Assembly: GCA_004298675.1 (NCBI GenBank)
Contig: SCRI01000044.1
Location: 1 to 64,000, forward strand
Length of the DNA: 64,000 bases
Direction of reading: 5' to 3'
Source: a bacterium
GTDB taxonomy: Bacteria > Vulcanimicrobiota > Vulcanimicrobiia > Vulcanimicrobiales > SCRA01
The notes under the pieces: generated by a model
Databases searched by the model: none
What the model saw: the letters and a program-made list of their open reading frames with translations, nothing else
Told to the model about the DNA's origin: nothing
Part shown: piece after piece, positions 24,185 to 35,115 of the stretch
Numbering within the stretch: position 1 is the stretch's first letter
Layout: every line of letters begins with the position of its first letter
Made by a program: the position numbers and the translations under genes

Positions 24185-24799
24185 ATGGGCGACGCCGTAT
24201 CCCTCGCGCTCAAGGGCGCCGCCTTGGGCATCCTCGTCGCGGCCCCCGTGGGGCCAATGAGTCTGCTGTGCATGCGTCGCGCGCTCGAGCAGGGCTGGGG
24301 CGCGGGGTTGCTCTCAGGCCTGGGCATCGCGCTAGCCGACGGCTGCTATGCGGCCTGCGCTGCCTTTGGGGTGGCGTTCGTCAGTGCCGCCTTAGCCGCC
24401 GCCCGTACCCCCCTCCATCTCGCCGGCGGCATCGCATTGATTGCGCTGGGGCTGGCGATGCTGCGCGCCCCCGCACCCGCCGCAACGCGCGTAACGAATG
24501 CCGCGGGATTCTCCGCATTCGCCACCACGTTCGCACTCACCATCGTCAATCCGGCCACGATCCTCTCGTTTGCCGGTCTCTACGCGGGCGCCGTCTCCCT
24601 GGAAGGCGGCTTGCGCCCGCACGCCGCGGCGCTGCTGAGCTTCGGGACGTTCCTCGGGTCGCTCGGCTGGTGGACGCTCTTGAGCGCGGCGATCGCCCTC
24701 ACCCGCCACCTCCTCAACGACAAGACGACACGCGCGCTGCGTGCCGTCTCATCGCTCTGCCTCGTAGCGTTCGGGCTCTACGCGCTCCTCTCGCGCTAG
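24185..24799 (+). CDS. LysE/RhtB-family exporter
   Basis: A 204-residue membrane protein with six hydrophobic segments and the family start GAALGILVAAPVGPMSLLCMRRALEQGWGAGLLSGLGIALADGCYAACAAFG (the conserved PVGPxxLLC...G..SGLG.A.AD pattern). LTIVNPATILSFAGLYAG is the matching second-half motif. These proteins export amino acids or related metabolites. The ATG at 24185 gives the family N-terminus. It is convergent with thiC, leaving three bases between stops. Confidence 0.85.
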   Translation: MGDAVSLALKGAALGILVAAPVGPMSLLCMRRALEQGWGAGLLSGLGIALADGCYAACAAFGVAFVSAALAAARTPLHLAGGIALIALGLAMLRAPAPAATRVTNAAGFSAFATTFALTIVNPATILSFAGLYAGAVSLEGGLRPHAAALLSFGTFLGSLGWWTLLSAAIALTRHLLNDKTTRALRAVSSLCLVAFGLYALLSR

Positions 24800-24802
24800 C
24801 GC

Positions 24803-26527
<1,725 letters not shown>

Positions 26528-26562
26528 TTACTCCCCCGCCAGACCGAGGAGGAAGCCTAGAC

Positions 26563-26660
26563 GCCTCGCTCCCTGCGCTGGCATGATCCAGATCAGGTTC
26601 AACGGTCAGCGACCTGCGTCGCCCTCTCAGCCCGCGCAACGGCGGACTCCCGTGCAACCC
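26563..26660 (-). promoter_or_regulatory. TPP riboswitch (THI element)
   Basis: On the minus strand the leader of thiC contains CACGGGAGTCC, GGGCTGAGAGG, ACCGTTGAACCTGATCTGG and ATCATGCCAGCGCAGGGA in order. These are the conserved core and pyrophosphate-sensor segments of the TPP aptamer. The expression platform is probably translational: CTTCCTCC between aptamer and gene can pair with the GGGGGAG ribosome site. Confidence 0.95.
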
Positions 26661-26690
26661 TGGCTTCTCCAGGGGTCCGCGCACCCCTGG
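26658..26690 (-). repeat. Overlapping alternative hairpins ahead of the TPP riboswitch
   Basis: CCAGGGGT (26669-26676) can pair either with ACCCCTGG (26683-26690, eight perfect pairs) or through CCAGGG with CCCTGG (26658-26663, six pairs). The two folds exclude each other and lie between the metallothionein-like gene and the aptamer. Confidence 0.6.
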
Positions 26691-26703
26691 CGCCCGCGCG
26701 CGT

Positions 26704-26886
26704 CTACGCCTGCTCTTCGCCCTCTTCGAGCATGCACGCACGATGACCGCACAGGCAGACGCCTTCATCGTCCTCGTGCGTCGCGGCCACGCGGCAGTGA
26801 TCGCTGCAGAACGACTCCTCGCCCACGGCCGCGCCGACTTCGCAACTGCACCGCAGATAGCGGCATTCGAGCGACTCCTCAGCCAT
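26704..26886 (-). CDS. Bacterial metallothionein-like protein
   Basis: A 60-residue acidic protein with eight Cys (8, 13, 15, 27, 31, 44, 46, 51) and His 30, 37 and 48. The order CxxxxCxC...FCSDHC...CLCGHRAC resembles the BmtA/SmtA family (CxC..., YCSxxCA, CGHxxC), which holds Zn or Cd in a four-metal cluster; the first Cys cluster here is sparser. The ATG at 26886 follows GGAAGGGG. It lies between ilvD and the thiC riboswitch, both Fe-S enzyme genes. Metal storage or delivery is inferred, not shown. Confidence 0.65.
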   Translation of the reverse strand: MAEESLECRYLRCSCEVGAAVGEESFCSDHCRVAATHEDDEGVCLCGHRACMLEEGEEQA

Positions 26887-26945
26887 CGTTTCACCCCTTC
26901 CTCCGGGCAACATACCCAAAGAATGGGGCGGCTGCTCGAGCGAGG

Positions 26946-28622
26946 CTAGAGCTTCGGCTGGGTGATCGCACCCTCATCGGCTTGGCTGACCAGCGAGGCG
27001 TATTTCGCCATGACACCGCTCGTATAGCGCGGGGGCAGCGGCTTCCACGCCGCACGGCGCGACTCCAGCTCGCCTGCCGGCAACTCGACGTCTAGACGCC
27101 GCTTCCCGGCGTCGATCACGATCGTGTCGCCCTCGCGCAGGAGCCCGATCGGACCACCCACCGCGGCTTCCGGAGCGACATGGCCGATCATCAGCCCGCG
27201 CGTCGCGCCGCTGAATCTTCCGTCGGTCAAGAGCGCCACCGACTCGCCCAAGCCCTCGCCGACGATGGCGCTGGTGACCCCCAGCATCTCGCGCATGCCG
27301 GGTCCGCCCACCGGTCCCTCGTACCGGATCACGACCACGTCGCCCGCGCCGATCTTCCCCGCCAGCACCGCCTGCATCGCATCTTCCTCCCGGTCGAAGA
27401 TGCGCGCGGGCCCTTTGTGATACGACCGCTCGTGACCGGCCATCTTCACGACGGCACCGCTCGGCGCCAGCGATCCTTTGAGGATCACCAAGCCGCCCGT
27501 CGCCTTGAACGCGTGCTGCACGTCGTGGATCACCTGCTGCCCAGGCGTCTCGACGGCATCCGCGGCCTCTTCGGCAAGCGTACGCCCCGTAACCGTCAAC
27601 GTGTTGCCGTTGGCGACGCCGCCCTCGACCAGCCGCTTGGCGATCAACTCGATACCGCCGGCCTTGTCGACGTCGAGCGCCACGAACTCTCCGCCCGGCT
27701 TGAGCGAGGCGATGATCGGCGTGCGCCGGCTAATGGCGTCGAAGTCGTCCATCGTCAGCGGCACACCGGCTTCGCGCGCCATCGCCAGCAGATGCAGCAC
27801 CGAGTTCGTGGAGCCGCCGGTTCCGGTGGCCGCCGCGATGGCGTTCTCGAAGGCCTGGCGCGTCAGGAAGCCGCTGGGACGGATATCGCGCCGCAACGTC
27901 TCCATCACCAGCTCACCGCAGCGGTAGGCGATCTTCTCTTTACGCGGATCGGTGGCGCCGGCACTGGCCGTGCCCAGCGGCGAGAAGCCGATGATCTCCA
28001 TCACCGTGGCCATGGTGTTGGCGGTGAACTGTCCCCCGCAGGCACCCGGCCCGGGACAGGCGCAGCCCTCGATCTCGCTCAATTCGGCATCGCTGATCTT
28101 ACCTGCGGCATGGGCGCCGATGGCTTCGAAGACGTCGAGCACGGTGATGTCGTGTCCCTTGTACCGGCCGGGCGCGATCGAGCCGCCGTAGAGCAGCACG
28201 CACGGAATATCGAGGCGCGTCAGCCCCATCGCGGCGCCCGGGATCGTCTTGTCGCAGGCGACCAGCGCCACCATCGCGTCGAACATGTACCCCAAGCCCA
28301 TCAACTCGATGGAGTCGGCTACCATCTCGCGGCTGATCAGCGAGGTCTTCATCCCCTCGGTGCCCATCGTGATGCCGTCGCTGACGGCGATCGTGTTGAA
28401 CTCCATAGGGGTGCCGCCGGCAGCGCGCACGCCGGCCTTGACGTGCTCCGCGAGGTCGCGCAAGTGGTAGTTGCACGGCATCGTCTCGATCCACGTGTTG
28501 GCGATGCCGATCAACGGCTTCGCGAGATCCTCGTCGGTAAGGCCGATGGCTTTGAAATACGAACGCGCCGCAGCGCGCGTTGGACCATCGGTGATGACGG
28601 AACTGCGATGCTTGAGGTTCAT
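26946..28622 (-). CDS. ilvD: Dihydroxy-acid dehydratase
   Basis: A 558-residue enzyme of valine, leucine and isoleucine synthesis that dehydrates 2,3-dihydroxy-3-methyl acids. Motifs: [61 protein letters not shown] (cluster cysteines), and [22 protein letters not shown] near the end. The three cluster Cys positions fit a 2Fe-2S type enzyme. No clear ribosome site precedes the ATG. The small metallothionein-like gene follows. Confidence 0.97.
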   Translation of the reverse strand: MNLKHRSSVITDGPTRAAARSYFKAIGLTDEDLAKPLIGIANTWIETMPCNYHLRDLAEHVKAGVRAAGGTPMEFNTIAVSDGITMGTEGMKTSLISREMVADSIELMGLGYMFDAMVALVACDKTIPGAAMGLTRLDIPCVLLYGGSIAPGRYKGHDITVLDVFEAIGAHAAGKISDAELSEIEGCACPGPGACGGQFTANTMATVMEIIGFSPLGTASAGATDPRKEKIAYRCGELVMETLRRDIRPSGFLTRQAFENAIAAATGTGGSTNSVLHLLAMAREAGVPLTMDDFDAISRRTPIIASLKPGGEFVALDVDKAGGIELIAKRLVEGGVANGNTLTVTGRTLAEEAADAVETPGQQVIHDVQHAFKATGGLVILKGSLAPSGAVVKMAGHERSYHKGPARIFDREEDAMQAVLAGKIGAGDVVVIRYEGPVGGPGMREMLGVTSAIVGEGLGESVALLTDGRFSGATRGLMIGHVAPEAAVGGPIGLLREGDTIVIDAGKRRLDVELPAGELESRRAAWKPLPPRYTSGVMAKYASLVSQADEGAITQPKL

Positions 28623-28682
28623 GGCAGGCGTTTCGTCACGCCACGCCGTCGTCCTCGCATTTCACCATGCGCCGCACGGGCG

Positions 28683-29897
28683 CTAGGCCAGTGCGAACTC
28701 CTTCTCCGCATGCTCGGTGATGTACTCGCCGATCGCCATCGAGGAGGTAGCCGCGGGCGAGGGCGCGTTGCGAACGTGGATGACGTTCTTGCTGCCCGAG
28801 AAGACGAAGTCGTCCACCATCGCCCCTTGATCGTCGAGCGCCTGCGCGCGCACCCCCGCGGGTCCCTTCACGACGTCGTCCACCGTCAGCGAGGGTACGA
28901 ACTTCTGACACTCGGCCACGAACGCGCGCTTGTTGAGATCGCGGTACATCTCCGAGTAGCCGATCTGCGGATACTTTGCGGCGAGCTTCCAGAAGCCGCC
29001 GAAGGTCAGCGTCTCCGCGAGATCGCGCGGGTTGATGGTGAAGAAGGTGTAGCCCTCACGCGCAAAGGCGAGGACGGCGTTGGGCCCCAGCCAAATCTCA
29101 CCGTTCATGCGCGGGGTGAAGTGCACGCCCAGGAACGGGAAGGCGGGATCCGGGACGGGGTAGATGTTGCCCTTGACGATGTCCTGCCGCCCGGGCTTCA
29201 TCACGAAGTAGTCACCGCGGAAGGGCACGATCTTCGGCGCAGCCTCGCTACCCGTCATGCGCGCCACGCGATCGGACTGCAAGCCGGCGCAACTGATGAC
29301 ATAGGTCGCGGAGAAGTCGCCGCGCGTGGTCTTCAGCACGCTGGCCGAACCGTCGGGGGCGATGCCTTCCACCGCGCAGCTCGTGAAAATCTCGGCGCCG
29401 TTGCTCTTGGCGTCGTCGGCGTAGTTGCGCGACACCAGCCCGTAGTCCACGATGCCTGTCTTGGGCGAGCGCACGGCCTGAAGCCCGACGCAGTTGGGCT
29501 CGATTTCCCTGATCTGCTTGGCGTCCAGCAGCTCGAAGCCGGCCGCGGGATCGTTGGCGAGGCCACGCTGATAGACGTCCTGCAGGCGCGCCACCTCGGC
29601 ATCATTGGTGGCGACGATCAGCTTGCCGACGCTCTTGTACGGAATACCCTTTTCGTCGCAGTACTTCCAGAGCATGTTCTTGCCCTTGACGCACAACGTC
29701 GCCTTGAGCGAGCCGGGCTTGTAGTAGATGCCGGAGTGGATGACGCCGCTGTTGTGGCCGGTCTGGTGCGCGGCCAACTCGCGCTCCTTCTCGAAGACGG
29801 CGATCTTGCGCGACGGATGACGCTTGCTGAGCTCGCGGGCCGTCGCCAGACCCACGATACCGCCGCCGACGATGGCGATGTCGTACGAACCTTCCAC
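28683..29897 (-). CDS. lhgO: L-2-hydroxyglutarate oxidase / dehydrogenase
   Basis: A 404-residue FAD enzyme of the LhgO/YgaF type. Residues 5-20 are the Rossmann dinucleotide motif (DIAIVGGGIVGLATAREL), followed by HQTGHNSGVIHSGIYYKPGSLKATLCVKG, highly typical of LhgO, and PFRGDYFVMKPGRQDIVKGNIYPVPDPAFPFLGVHFTPRMNGEIWLGPNAVLA. It oxidises L-2-hydroxyglutarate to 2-oxoglutarate and feeds electrons to the quinone pool. The start is GTG 29897 with GAGGAGG very close by. Nearby genes do not explain the source of substrate. Confidence 0.93.
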   Translation of the reverse strand: MEGSYDIAIVGGGIVGLATARELSKRHPSRKIAVFEKERELAAHQTGHNSGVIHSGIYYKPGSLKATLCVKGKNMLWKYCDEKGIPYKSVGKLIVATNDAEVARLQDVYQRGLANDPAAGFELLDAKQIREIEPNCVGLQAVRSPKTGIVDYGLVSRNYADDAKSNGAEIFTSCAVEGIAPDGSASVLKTTRGDFSATYVISCAGLQSDRVARMTGSEAAPKIVPFRGDYFVMKPGRQDIVKGNIYPVPDPAFPFLGVHFTPRMNGEIWLGPNAVLAFAREGYTFFTINPRDLAETLTFGGFWKLAAKYPQIGYSEMYRDLNKRAFVAECQKFVPSLTVDDVVKGPAGVRAQALDDQGAMVDDFVFSGSKNVIHVRNAPSPAATSSMAIGEYITEHAEKEFALA

Positions 29898-29953
29898 AAC
29901 CTCCTCGTGTTCCTGCCCCCGGCTTCCGCCCCTCTTCCGGGGAGAGAACCACG

Positions 29954-31999
29954 CTAGAGCATCGCCGCCACGCCTTGCAACGACGTTTCCAACATCGGCA
30001 CCTGGGCCGGCACCGTGAGTTCATCCGCGGGCGTCTGCTCCGGCAACGTGAAGAGCTTGACGTAGCCGTCCAGGCGCGCGGCCTGGCTGCTCACGTTAGC
30101 GGCTGCACCATCCATCTGTTGAACCTGAGCCGCTAGCTCGAAGGTCGACGCGGAGACCTGCTCCGCGGCCGCCGACTGCTCCTCGGCGGAGAGCGCGATC
30201 GGCTCGAGCGCTTGGGCAACCTGATCCGCCGTTTGGCGCAACTGTTCGGCGGCCGCGGCGTTCTCCTCGACGACCGTCGAGACGTTGCCGACGTTCGCCG
30301 TGACCTGACGGCTAGCACCGCGCATGCTCTCCGAGCGCTCCGCCACCTCACCCGCCACGCGCGCGGTCTGCGTGATCGCGGCACGCACCTCGCCCAGTGC
30401 GCCGTTGGTTTGATTGGCCAGCTCCAGACCGCTCTCCATCGCCGCCGTGGAGGCGTGCATCGCTTTGGCCGCCTGCGTGGTCTCGCTGCGAATGGACGCG
30501 AGGATCTGGCCGATCTCACGCGTCGAGGCCGCGGAGCGCTCCGCCAGCTTGCGCACCTCGTCGGCCACCACGGCGAAGCCGCGGCCGTGCTCGCCGGCAC
30601 GCGCCGCTTCGATGGCGGCGTTGAGCGCCAGCAGATTGGTTTGGTCGGCGATCTCTTCGATGGCCGAGACGATCGTCTCCACGGCGGCGGAGCGATCCTC
30701 CAGCGCCGCCATCGCCCGCCGCGCGATCGACGACTCCTCGCGGATCTTCGCCATGGCCTCGGCCGTCTGCCGTACGGCCGCGGCGCCGCTCTCGGCCTGA
30801 CCCGTGGCCGCATCGGCCGCTTGCGAGAGCGCTTCCCCCAACTGCGCCAGCGCCGCGATCTGCTCGTCGAGGGCGGTCACGGCGGCGGCGGCCGCCTGCA
30901 CTCCCTGAGCTTGATCCACCGCACCGGAGGCGATCTGGGCCGAGCTGCGCGAGAGCTCGTGCGAGGCCGTCTCGCCTTCGCGCGTACGCCCGGCTTGGTC
31001 GCGGGCCGCCGCGGCCACGCCTTCGGTGGCCTTGGCGATCTGGTCGACGGCTAGGCGCGACTGCCCCGTTCCGGTCGCCAACTGCGAACTAGCCAGCGCG
31101 AGATCGTTGGAGGCGCCGGCCACGCCCCGGATCACCTCTTGCAGGCGCGCCGTCATGCGCGAGAATTCGCCGGAGACGCGCGCGATGCTGCGCGCCATGG
31201 CATTGTAGCTGGCGGCTACCTCCGCGATCTCATCGTGCCCGCGCTCGTCGATCTCGTCTCCACGGACCGCGAAACGAGCCGTGAGATCGCCGCCGGCCAG
31301 CGCGCTGAAAGCCTCCGCCAACGCGCGAAAATCCCGCTCGGCGGCGGCAGAGAGCGCGGCGCTGACCAGGCCCAGGCGTCGCGAGATCGAGCGCCCCAAG
31401 ATGGTGGCAATGATGAACGAGAGCACGATCGCCAACAGCAGCGCCACGCCGATAGCCACGACCGCCGTGTGGAAATCAGAGGCTACGCGCGCCTGCGCAG
31501 CGGCGACTTGCGACTGAGCCTGGGCCAGCAAACTGTCCAAAGCGTTTTGCAGCGTCACAAACGTGCCGGCGCCGGAGTCGAGTTGGGCCAGGGCCTCCCA
31601 GCGTTTGCCGCTCTTGACCAACGCCACGCGGCGCGCTAGATAGTCGTCGATGCGTGCGCCGGCGGAGCGCATCTCGTCGACCGACTTGGCCACGTCGGGA
31701 AGCCCCGCACTCTTAGCCAACGCGTCGAAATCGTCGTTGCGCCGGTTCTTCGTAAACTCCAGCTCGACGGCGTATTGCGGCTTGGCGGTCAGCAGATACC
31801 CGCGCAACGATGCCTGCAGCGCCTTGAGCTGGGTTCCGAGGTCGAGCACCTGGGCGCGCGCCTCCTCGACGCGCGCAATCCGCTGGGTCCCGCGTGCGAC
31901 CCGCGAGAGCTCCACCGCGCCGACTGCGGCCACGAAAATGAAAAGAAGCAACACGACACCGAAGGCGGCGGCAAGTTTGGCGCCGATGCGTAATTTCAT
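29954..31999 (-). CDS. Methyl-accepting chemotaxis protein
   Basis: A 681-residue chemoreceptor. Two membrane helices (about 8-30 and 178-203) bracket a helical periplasmic sensor domain of the four-helix-bundle kind. A HAMP segment follows, then a long signalling coiled coil with the hairpin tip [40 protein letters not shown], the most conserved part of all MCPs and the contact for CheA/CheW. No C-terminal CheR-docking pentapeptide is seen. No other che genes lie in the window. GGAGA is near the ATG. Confidence 0.95.
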   Translation of the reverse strand: MKLRIGAKLAAAFGVVLLLFIFVAAVGAVELSRVARGTQRIARVEEARAQVLDLGTQLKALQASLRGYLLTAKPQYAVELEFTKNRRNDDFDALAKSAGLPDVAKSVDEMRSAGARIDDYLARRVALVKSGKRWEALAQLDSGAGTFVTLQNALDSLLAQAQSQVAAAQARVASDFHTAVVAIGVALLLAIVLSFIIATILGRSISRRLGLVSAALSAAAERDFRALAEAFSALAGGDLTARFAVRGDEIDERGHDEIAEVAASYNAMARSIARVSGEFSRMTARLQEVIRGVAGASNDLALASSQLATGTGQSRLAVDQIAKATEGVAAAARDQAGRTREGETASHELSRSSAQIASGAVDQAQGVQAAAAAVTALDEQIAALAQLGEALSQAADAATGQAESGAAAVRQTAEAMAKIREESSIARRAMAALEDRSAAVETIVSAIEEIADQTNLLALNAAIEAARAGEHGRGFAVVADEVRKLAERSAASTREIGQILASIRSETTQAAKAMHASTAAMESGLELANQTNGALGEVRAAITQTARVAGEVAERSESMRGASRQVTANVGNVSTVVEENAAAAEQLRQTADQVAQALEPIALSAEEQSAAAEQVSASTFELAAQVQQMDGAAANVSSQAARLDGYVKLFTLPEQTPADELTVPAQVPMLETSLQGVAAML

Positions 32000-32045
32000 G
32001 AGCGAATCTCCGTCCCAGGTCTATCGGCCGCCCCTCGCTCCGAGT

Positions 32046-32912
32046 TTACGCCAGCCGCTGCGCGACCCGCGGATCGGCTACCGCGCTGGCATCGAGGTCC
32101 CCCAAGCCGATCTCGAGCGCGGCATTGGCACGCTCGAGCGCGGCGGTCAGGACCGGGACGTTGACGTGCGCGTGGTGCGCAGATTCGACGAAGATCCGTA
32201 GATCTTTCTGAAACATGGAGAGCGGAAAGCTCACCGGCTCCCAGGTGCCGTCGGCGATGCGCTGGAGCCGCGTGAGCACGTGGGCGCCGAAGCCCAACGC
32301 TCCGAAAGTCTTCGCTAAATCGGCAGAAGCCACGCCCAGCGCGCGCGCGCAATCGGCGGCTTCGGCCACTGCGGCGGTGAGACAGCCGTTGATCTGGTTG
32401 CCCAACGTCTTGAAGATCGCGGCACGCCCCGGCGCCGCGCCGAGATACTCGTGGTGCTCGATGATCGCGCGAAGCACGCCGGCCAAGGCCACGTAAGTCT
32501 CCCGCGCTCCACCGATCAGCAAGACGCCCTCGCCGCGGTCGACCATGTCGGGCGAGGCGAAGACGGGGCAGTGCAGGAACGGGTGGCCCTTGGCCTTGAC
32601 GCGCGTGGCGCGTGCCTCCACACCGTGCGGCGTGACGGTGGTGCAGTCGACAAAGGGAGTGCCGGGCGCGGCTGCAGGCAAAGCCTGCGCGACCGCGGCG
32701 TCCACGGCAGCGTCGTCCGAGAGCATGGTGAGCACCAGCTCCGAGCCGTCGACGGCGGCGGCGATGGACGGCTGCGGAGAGGCGCCGGCGGCGGCAAGCG
32801 CCTCTGCCTTGGCGTAGGTTCGATTCCAAACGCAGACCTGGTGTCTAGCGGCGCACAGGCGGCGCACGATTGCGGAGGCCATCAAACCGGCCCCTAACAC
32901 GGCGATCTTCAT
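32046..32912 (-). CDS. 3-hydroxyisobutyrate dehydrogenase-like NAD(P) oxidoreductase
   Basis: A 288-residue protein of the beta-hydroxyacid dehydrogenase family. MKIAVLGAGLMASAIVRRLC is the dinucleotide site, WNRT ends strand 2 (Arg suggests NADP), FVDCTTVTPHGVEARA matches the substrate-binding DxST region with CTT in place of the usual DGST/DCST, and AAIFKTLGNQINGC holds the catalytic Lys and Asn. The substrate is unknown. The ATG at 32912 gives the family start; a GTG at 32927 is possible. A strong inverted repeat lies just upstream. Confidence 0.8.
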   Translation of the reverse strand: MKIAVLGAGLMASAIVRRLCAARHQVCVWNRTYAKAEALAAAGASPQPSIAAAVDGSELVLTMLSDDAAVDAAVAQALPAAAPGTPFVDCTTVTPHGVEARATRVKAKGHPFLHCPVFASPDMVDRGEGVLLIGGARETYVALAGVLRAIIEHHEYLGAAPGRAAIFKTLGNQINGCLTAAVAEAADCARALGVASADLAKTFGALGFGAHVLTRLQRIADGTWEPVSFPLSMFQKDLRIFVESAHHAHVNVPVLTAALERANAALEIGLGDLDASAVADPRVAQRLA

Positions 32913-32926
32913 GCGCTGGCCTACCA

Positions 32927-32952
32927 CGCCGGAGGTGGGGGGACCTCCGGCG
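32927..32952. repeat. Perfect 10-bp inverted repeat upstream of the dehydrogenase gene
   Basis: CGCCGGAGGT (32927-32936) pairs with ACCTCCGGCG (32943-32952) around a GGGGGG loop. It is 15-40 bases upstream of the minus-strand ATG at 32912 and is not at the end of any gene, so it is an operator or a leader hairpin, not an ordinary terminator. Confidence 0.6.
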
Positions 32953-33078
32953 CGGCTGTTCCCATGATAGTCCGCGACCGCGCCTCGTGCTGGGAACGAC
33001 TTGGGAAGAAATCACGCCTCTTCAAAAGAGCCTGCAGGCGGGGTTACGCGCTGCGGGAGTGGTAATGGAAGCGATGCG

Positions 33079-33567
33079 ATGAGCACCACCACACGAGCGC
33101 GCTACTACCTCTTCAAGAGTGAGCCCGACGCGTACTCCCTCGACGACCTGGAGCGCGAGGGCCGTACCGAATGGGGCGGCGTGCGCAACTATCAAGCGCG
33201 CAACCTCATGCGGGAGATGCATCCGGGCGATCTCGGATTCTTCTACCATTCCAGCACGACCCCGCCGGGCGTGGTGGGCATCTGCCGGGTAGCCGCGAGC
33301 GCGCACCCCGACAGCACGCAGTTCGATCGCAGCAGCGAGTACTTCGATCCCGCCTCCAACCCGCAGCGGCCGCGCTGGGAGTGCGTCGACGTCGAGTTCG
33401 TGGAGCGCCTCCCACGCCTGGTCTCGCTCGCGGAGATCAAGGCGCAGCCTGCGCTCGCGGACATGGTACTGGTGCAGCGTGGGTCGAGGCTCTCGGTACA
33501 GCCCGTCACGCCGGCGCAATGGCGCGCCATCATCGCGCTCTCCCGCAAGGCAGCCCCCCACGGCTAA
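33079..33567 (+). CDS. EVE-domain protein
   Basis: A 162-residue protein made of one EVE domain, the PUA-like fold thought to read modified bases. Typical segments are YYLFKSEPDAYSLDDLEREGRTEWGGVRNYQARNLMREMHPGDLGFFYHSSTTPPGVVGICRV and YFDPASNPQRPRWECVDVEFVERLPRLVSLAEIKA. The conserved SEP, GVRNYQARN and FYHS residues line the ligand cage. It ends eight bases before the permease gene of the OpuC-like importer, on the same strand, and may be co-transcribed with it. Confidence 0.9.
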   Translation: MSTTTRARYYLFKSEPDAYSLDDLEREGRTEWGGVRNYQARNLMREMHPGDLGFFYHSSTTPPGVVGICRVAASAHPDSTQFDRSSEYFDPASNPQRPRWECVDVEFVERLPRLVSLAEIKAQPALADMVLVQRGSRLSVQPVTPAQWRAIIALSRKAAPHG

Positions 33568-33574
33568 CGGCGGC

Positions 33575-34219
33575 ATGCTCCAACAGGCGTTCTCGTACGC
33601 GCTCCTCCATCATGCGGAGCTCTCGGCGCAGACGCGCACGCACGTGGAGCTCGCCCTCGGCGCGCTGGCCATCGCGATCGCGCTGGCCTACCCCGTGGGG
33701 GTTTGGATGGCAGGGAAGCGCCGTCTCTCCGCCGCCGCCATGGGCGTGGCCTCGGGCCTGCGCGTCGTGCCTAGCCTGGGGATCCTGGCGCTGCTGCTGC
33801 CGGTCCTGGGCGTAGGCACGCCGCCGAGTTTGGTGGCGCTGGTGGTGTTGGCGCTGCCGCCGATTCTGGTCAACGTCGATGCCGGCTATCGCGGCGTCGA
33901 CGAAGCGGCGCTCGATGCCGCGCGCGCGATGGGTATGACGAACTGGCAACGCTTCCTGCGCGTGCAGACGCCCTTGGCCCTCCCGGTCTTCCTGACCGGC
34001 GTGCGCGGCGCCGTGGTCGAAGTGATCGCCAGCGCCACGCTGGCGGCCTTCATCGGCGGCGGAGGTCTGGGGGAGACGATCATCACGGGCATGCAGGTGA
34101 ACGATCCGGCGCAATTGTTGGTAGGCGGCACGCTCGTGGCGCTGCTGGCACTCTCGGCAGAACTTCTCATCGTCATCATCGAATGGAGCATCCCATGGAG
34201 ACGCATGGCGCAACGTTGA
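33575..34219 (+). CDS. OpuC-type ABC transporter, permease 1
   Basis: A 214-residue permease with about six hydrophobic segments. HVELALGALAIAIALAYPVGVWM, GLRVVPSLGILALLLPVLGVGTPPSLVALVVLALPPILVNVDAGYRGVD and the EAA-loop DAARAMGMTNWQRFLRVQTPLALPVFLTGVR are typical of the osmoprotectant (OpuCB/YehW) family. FIGGGGLGETI ends the channel domain. With the binding protein, ATPase and second permease that follow, it forms a full quaternary-ammonium importer. Its 3' end overlaps the next gene by 25 bases. Confidence 0.9.
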   Translation: MLQQAFSYALLHHAELSAQTRTHVELALGALAIAIALAYPVGVWMAGKRRLSAAAMGVASGLRVVPSLGILALLLPVLGVGTPPSLVALVVLALPPILVNVDAGYRGVDEAALDAARAMGMTNWQRFLRVQTPLALPVFLTGVRGAVVEVIASATLAAFIGGGGLGETIITGMQVNDPAQLLVGGTLVALLALSAELLIVIIEWSIPWRRMAQR

Positions 34220-35106
34220 CGCGCGGTTCGGTGCTGGCGGGTATCGCCGCCCTTCCACTCGCGTTGGAGTCCTGCGCGCGCGGCCCGTCGCGCGCGCTCG
34301 CCGTGGGCTCCAAGAACTTCACCGAAGAGCTCATCGTGGGCGAGATGTACGCGCAGCTGCTGGAGCAGGCGGGATATACCGTTCAGCGCAAGCTGAATCT
34401 CGGCGGCGTGGCGGTGGCGATGGCGGCACTGCAGCGGGGAGACATCGACCTCTACCCCGAGTACACGGGAACCGGTCTGCTGACGGTGCTCAAGCAACCG
34501 CCTCTGCACAGCGCCAGCGCCGTCTACGATGCCGTCAAGCGCGGCTATCAAGCGAACTTCAAACTGACCTGGCTCGACCCCGCGCCCATGAACGACACGC
34601 AGGCGCTGGCCACGACGCGGGAGATCTCCGAGCGCTATCACCTGACCACGCTCTCGCAGTTGGCCGTGCTCGCTCCCAAGCTGCGCTTCGGAGCCATCCC
34701 CGAGTTCGTCAGCCGCGCCGACGCCTTGCCCGGCCTGAAGAAGTTCTACGGCGGCTTCAATTTCAAGAGCGTGCGCATCTTCGAGATCGGCCTGAAGTAC
34801 GAGGCGTTGCTCCATCACGACGTGGACGTGGTGGTGGCTTTCGGTACGGACGGCCAGATCGACGCGTACCACCTGGTGGTGCTCGAGGACGACAAACACT
34901 TCTGGCCGCCCTACCACATCGCGCCGGTGGTGCGCGACGACGCTCTCACGCGCTGGCCGAAGATCGCAGCGGCGCTCAACGCACTGGCACCGCATCTCAC
35001 GGACGCGGCGGTACGCCGCCTCAACTGGGAGGTTGACGGCTCCAAGCGCGATCCCGCCGACGTCGCGCGGGCGTTCTTGCAACGCAGCGGCCTCCACTCC
35101 GCCTAA
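34195..35106 (+). CDS. OpuC-type ABC transporter, substrate-binding protein
   Basis: A 303-residue binding protein of the OpuAC/ProX type. An N-terminal hydrophobic signal (VLAGIAALPLALESCARG) ends at a Cys, so it may be a lipoprotein. LAVGSKNFTEELIVGEMYAQLLEQAGYTVQRK and DIDLYPEYTGTGL are the family hallmarks; YPEYTGT shapes the binding cleft. Ligands of relatives are betaine, choline or carnitine, and in the EgtU branch ergothioneine. GGAG before ATG 34195 fixes the start. It overlaps the permease gene, as in one operon. Confidence 0.9.
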   Translation: METHGATLTRGSVLAGIAALPLALESCARGPSRALAVGSKNFTEELIVGEMYAQLLEQAGYTVQRKLNLGGVAVAMAALQRGDIDLYPEYTGTGLLTVLKQPPLHSASAVYDAVKRGYQANFKLTWLDPAPMNDTQALATTREISERYHLTTLSQLAVLAPKLRFGAIPEFVSRADALPGLKKFYGGFNFKSVRIFEIGLKYEALLHHDVDVVVAFGTDGQIDAYHLVVLEDDKHFWPPYHIAPVVRDDALTRWPKIAAALNALAPHLTDAAVRRLNWEVDGSKRDPADVARAFLQRSGLHSA

Positions 35107-35115
35107 CGCCGGCGC

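Noticed and set aside
27180-29957. A 925-residue open frame on the plus strand
   Set aside because: It lies opposite ilvD and lhgO, which have strong family matches. Its sequence is rich in His, Arg, Gly and Asp with no domain pattern, as expected for the complement of GC-rich genes.
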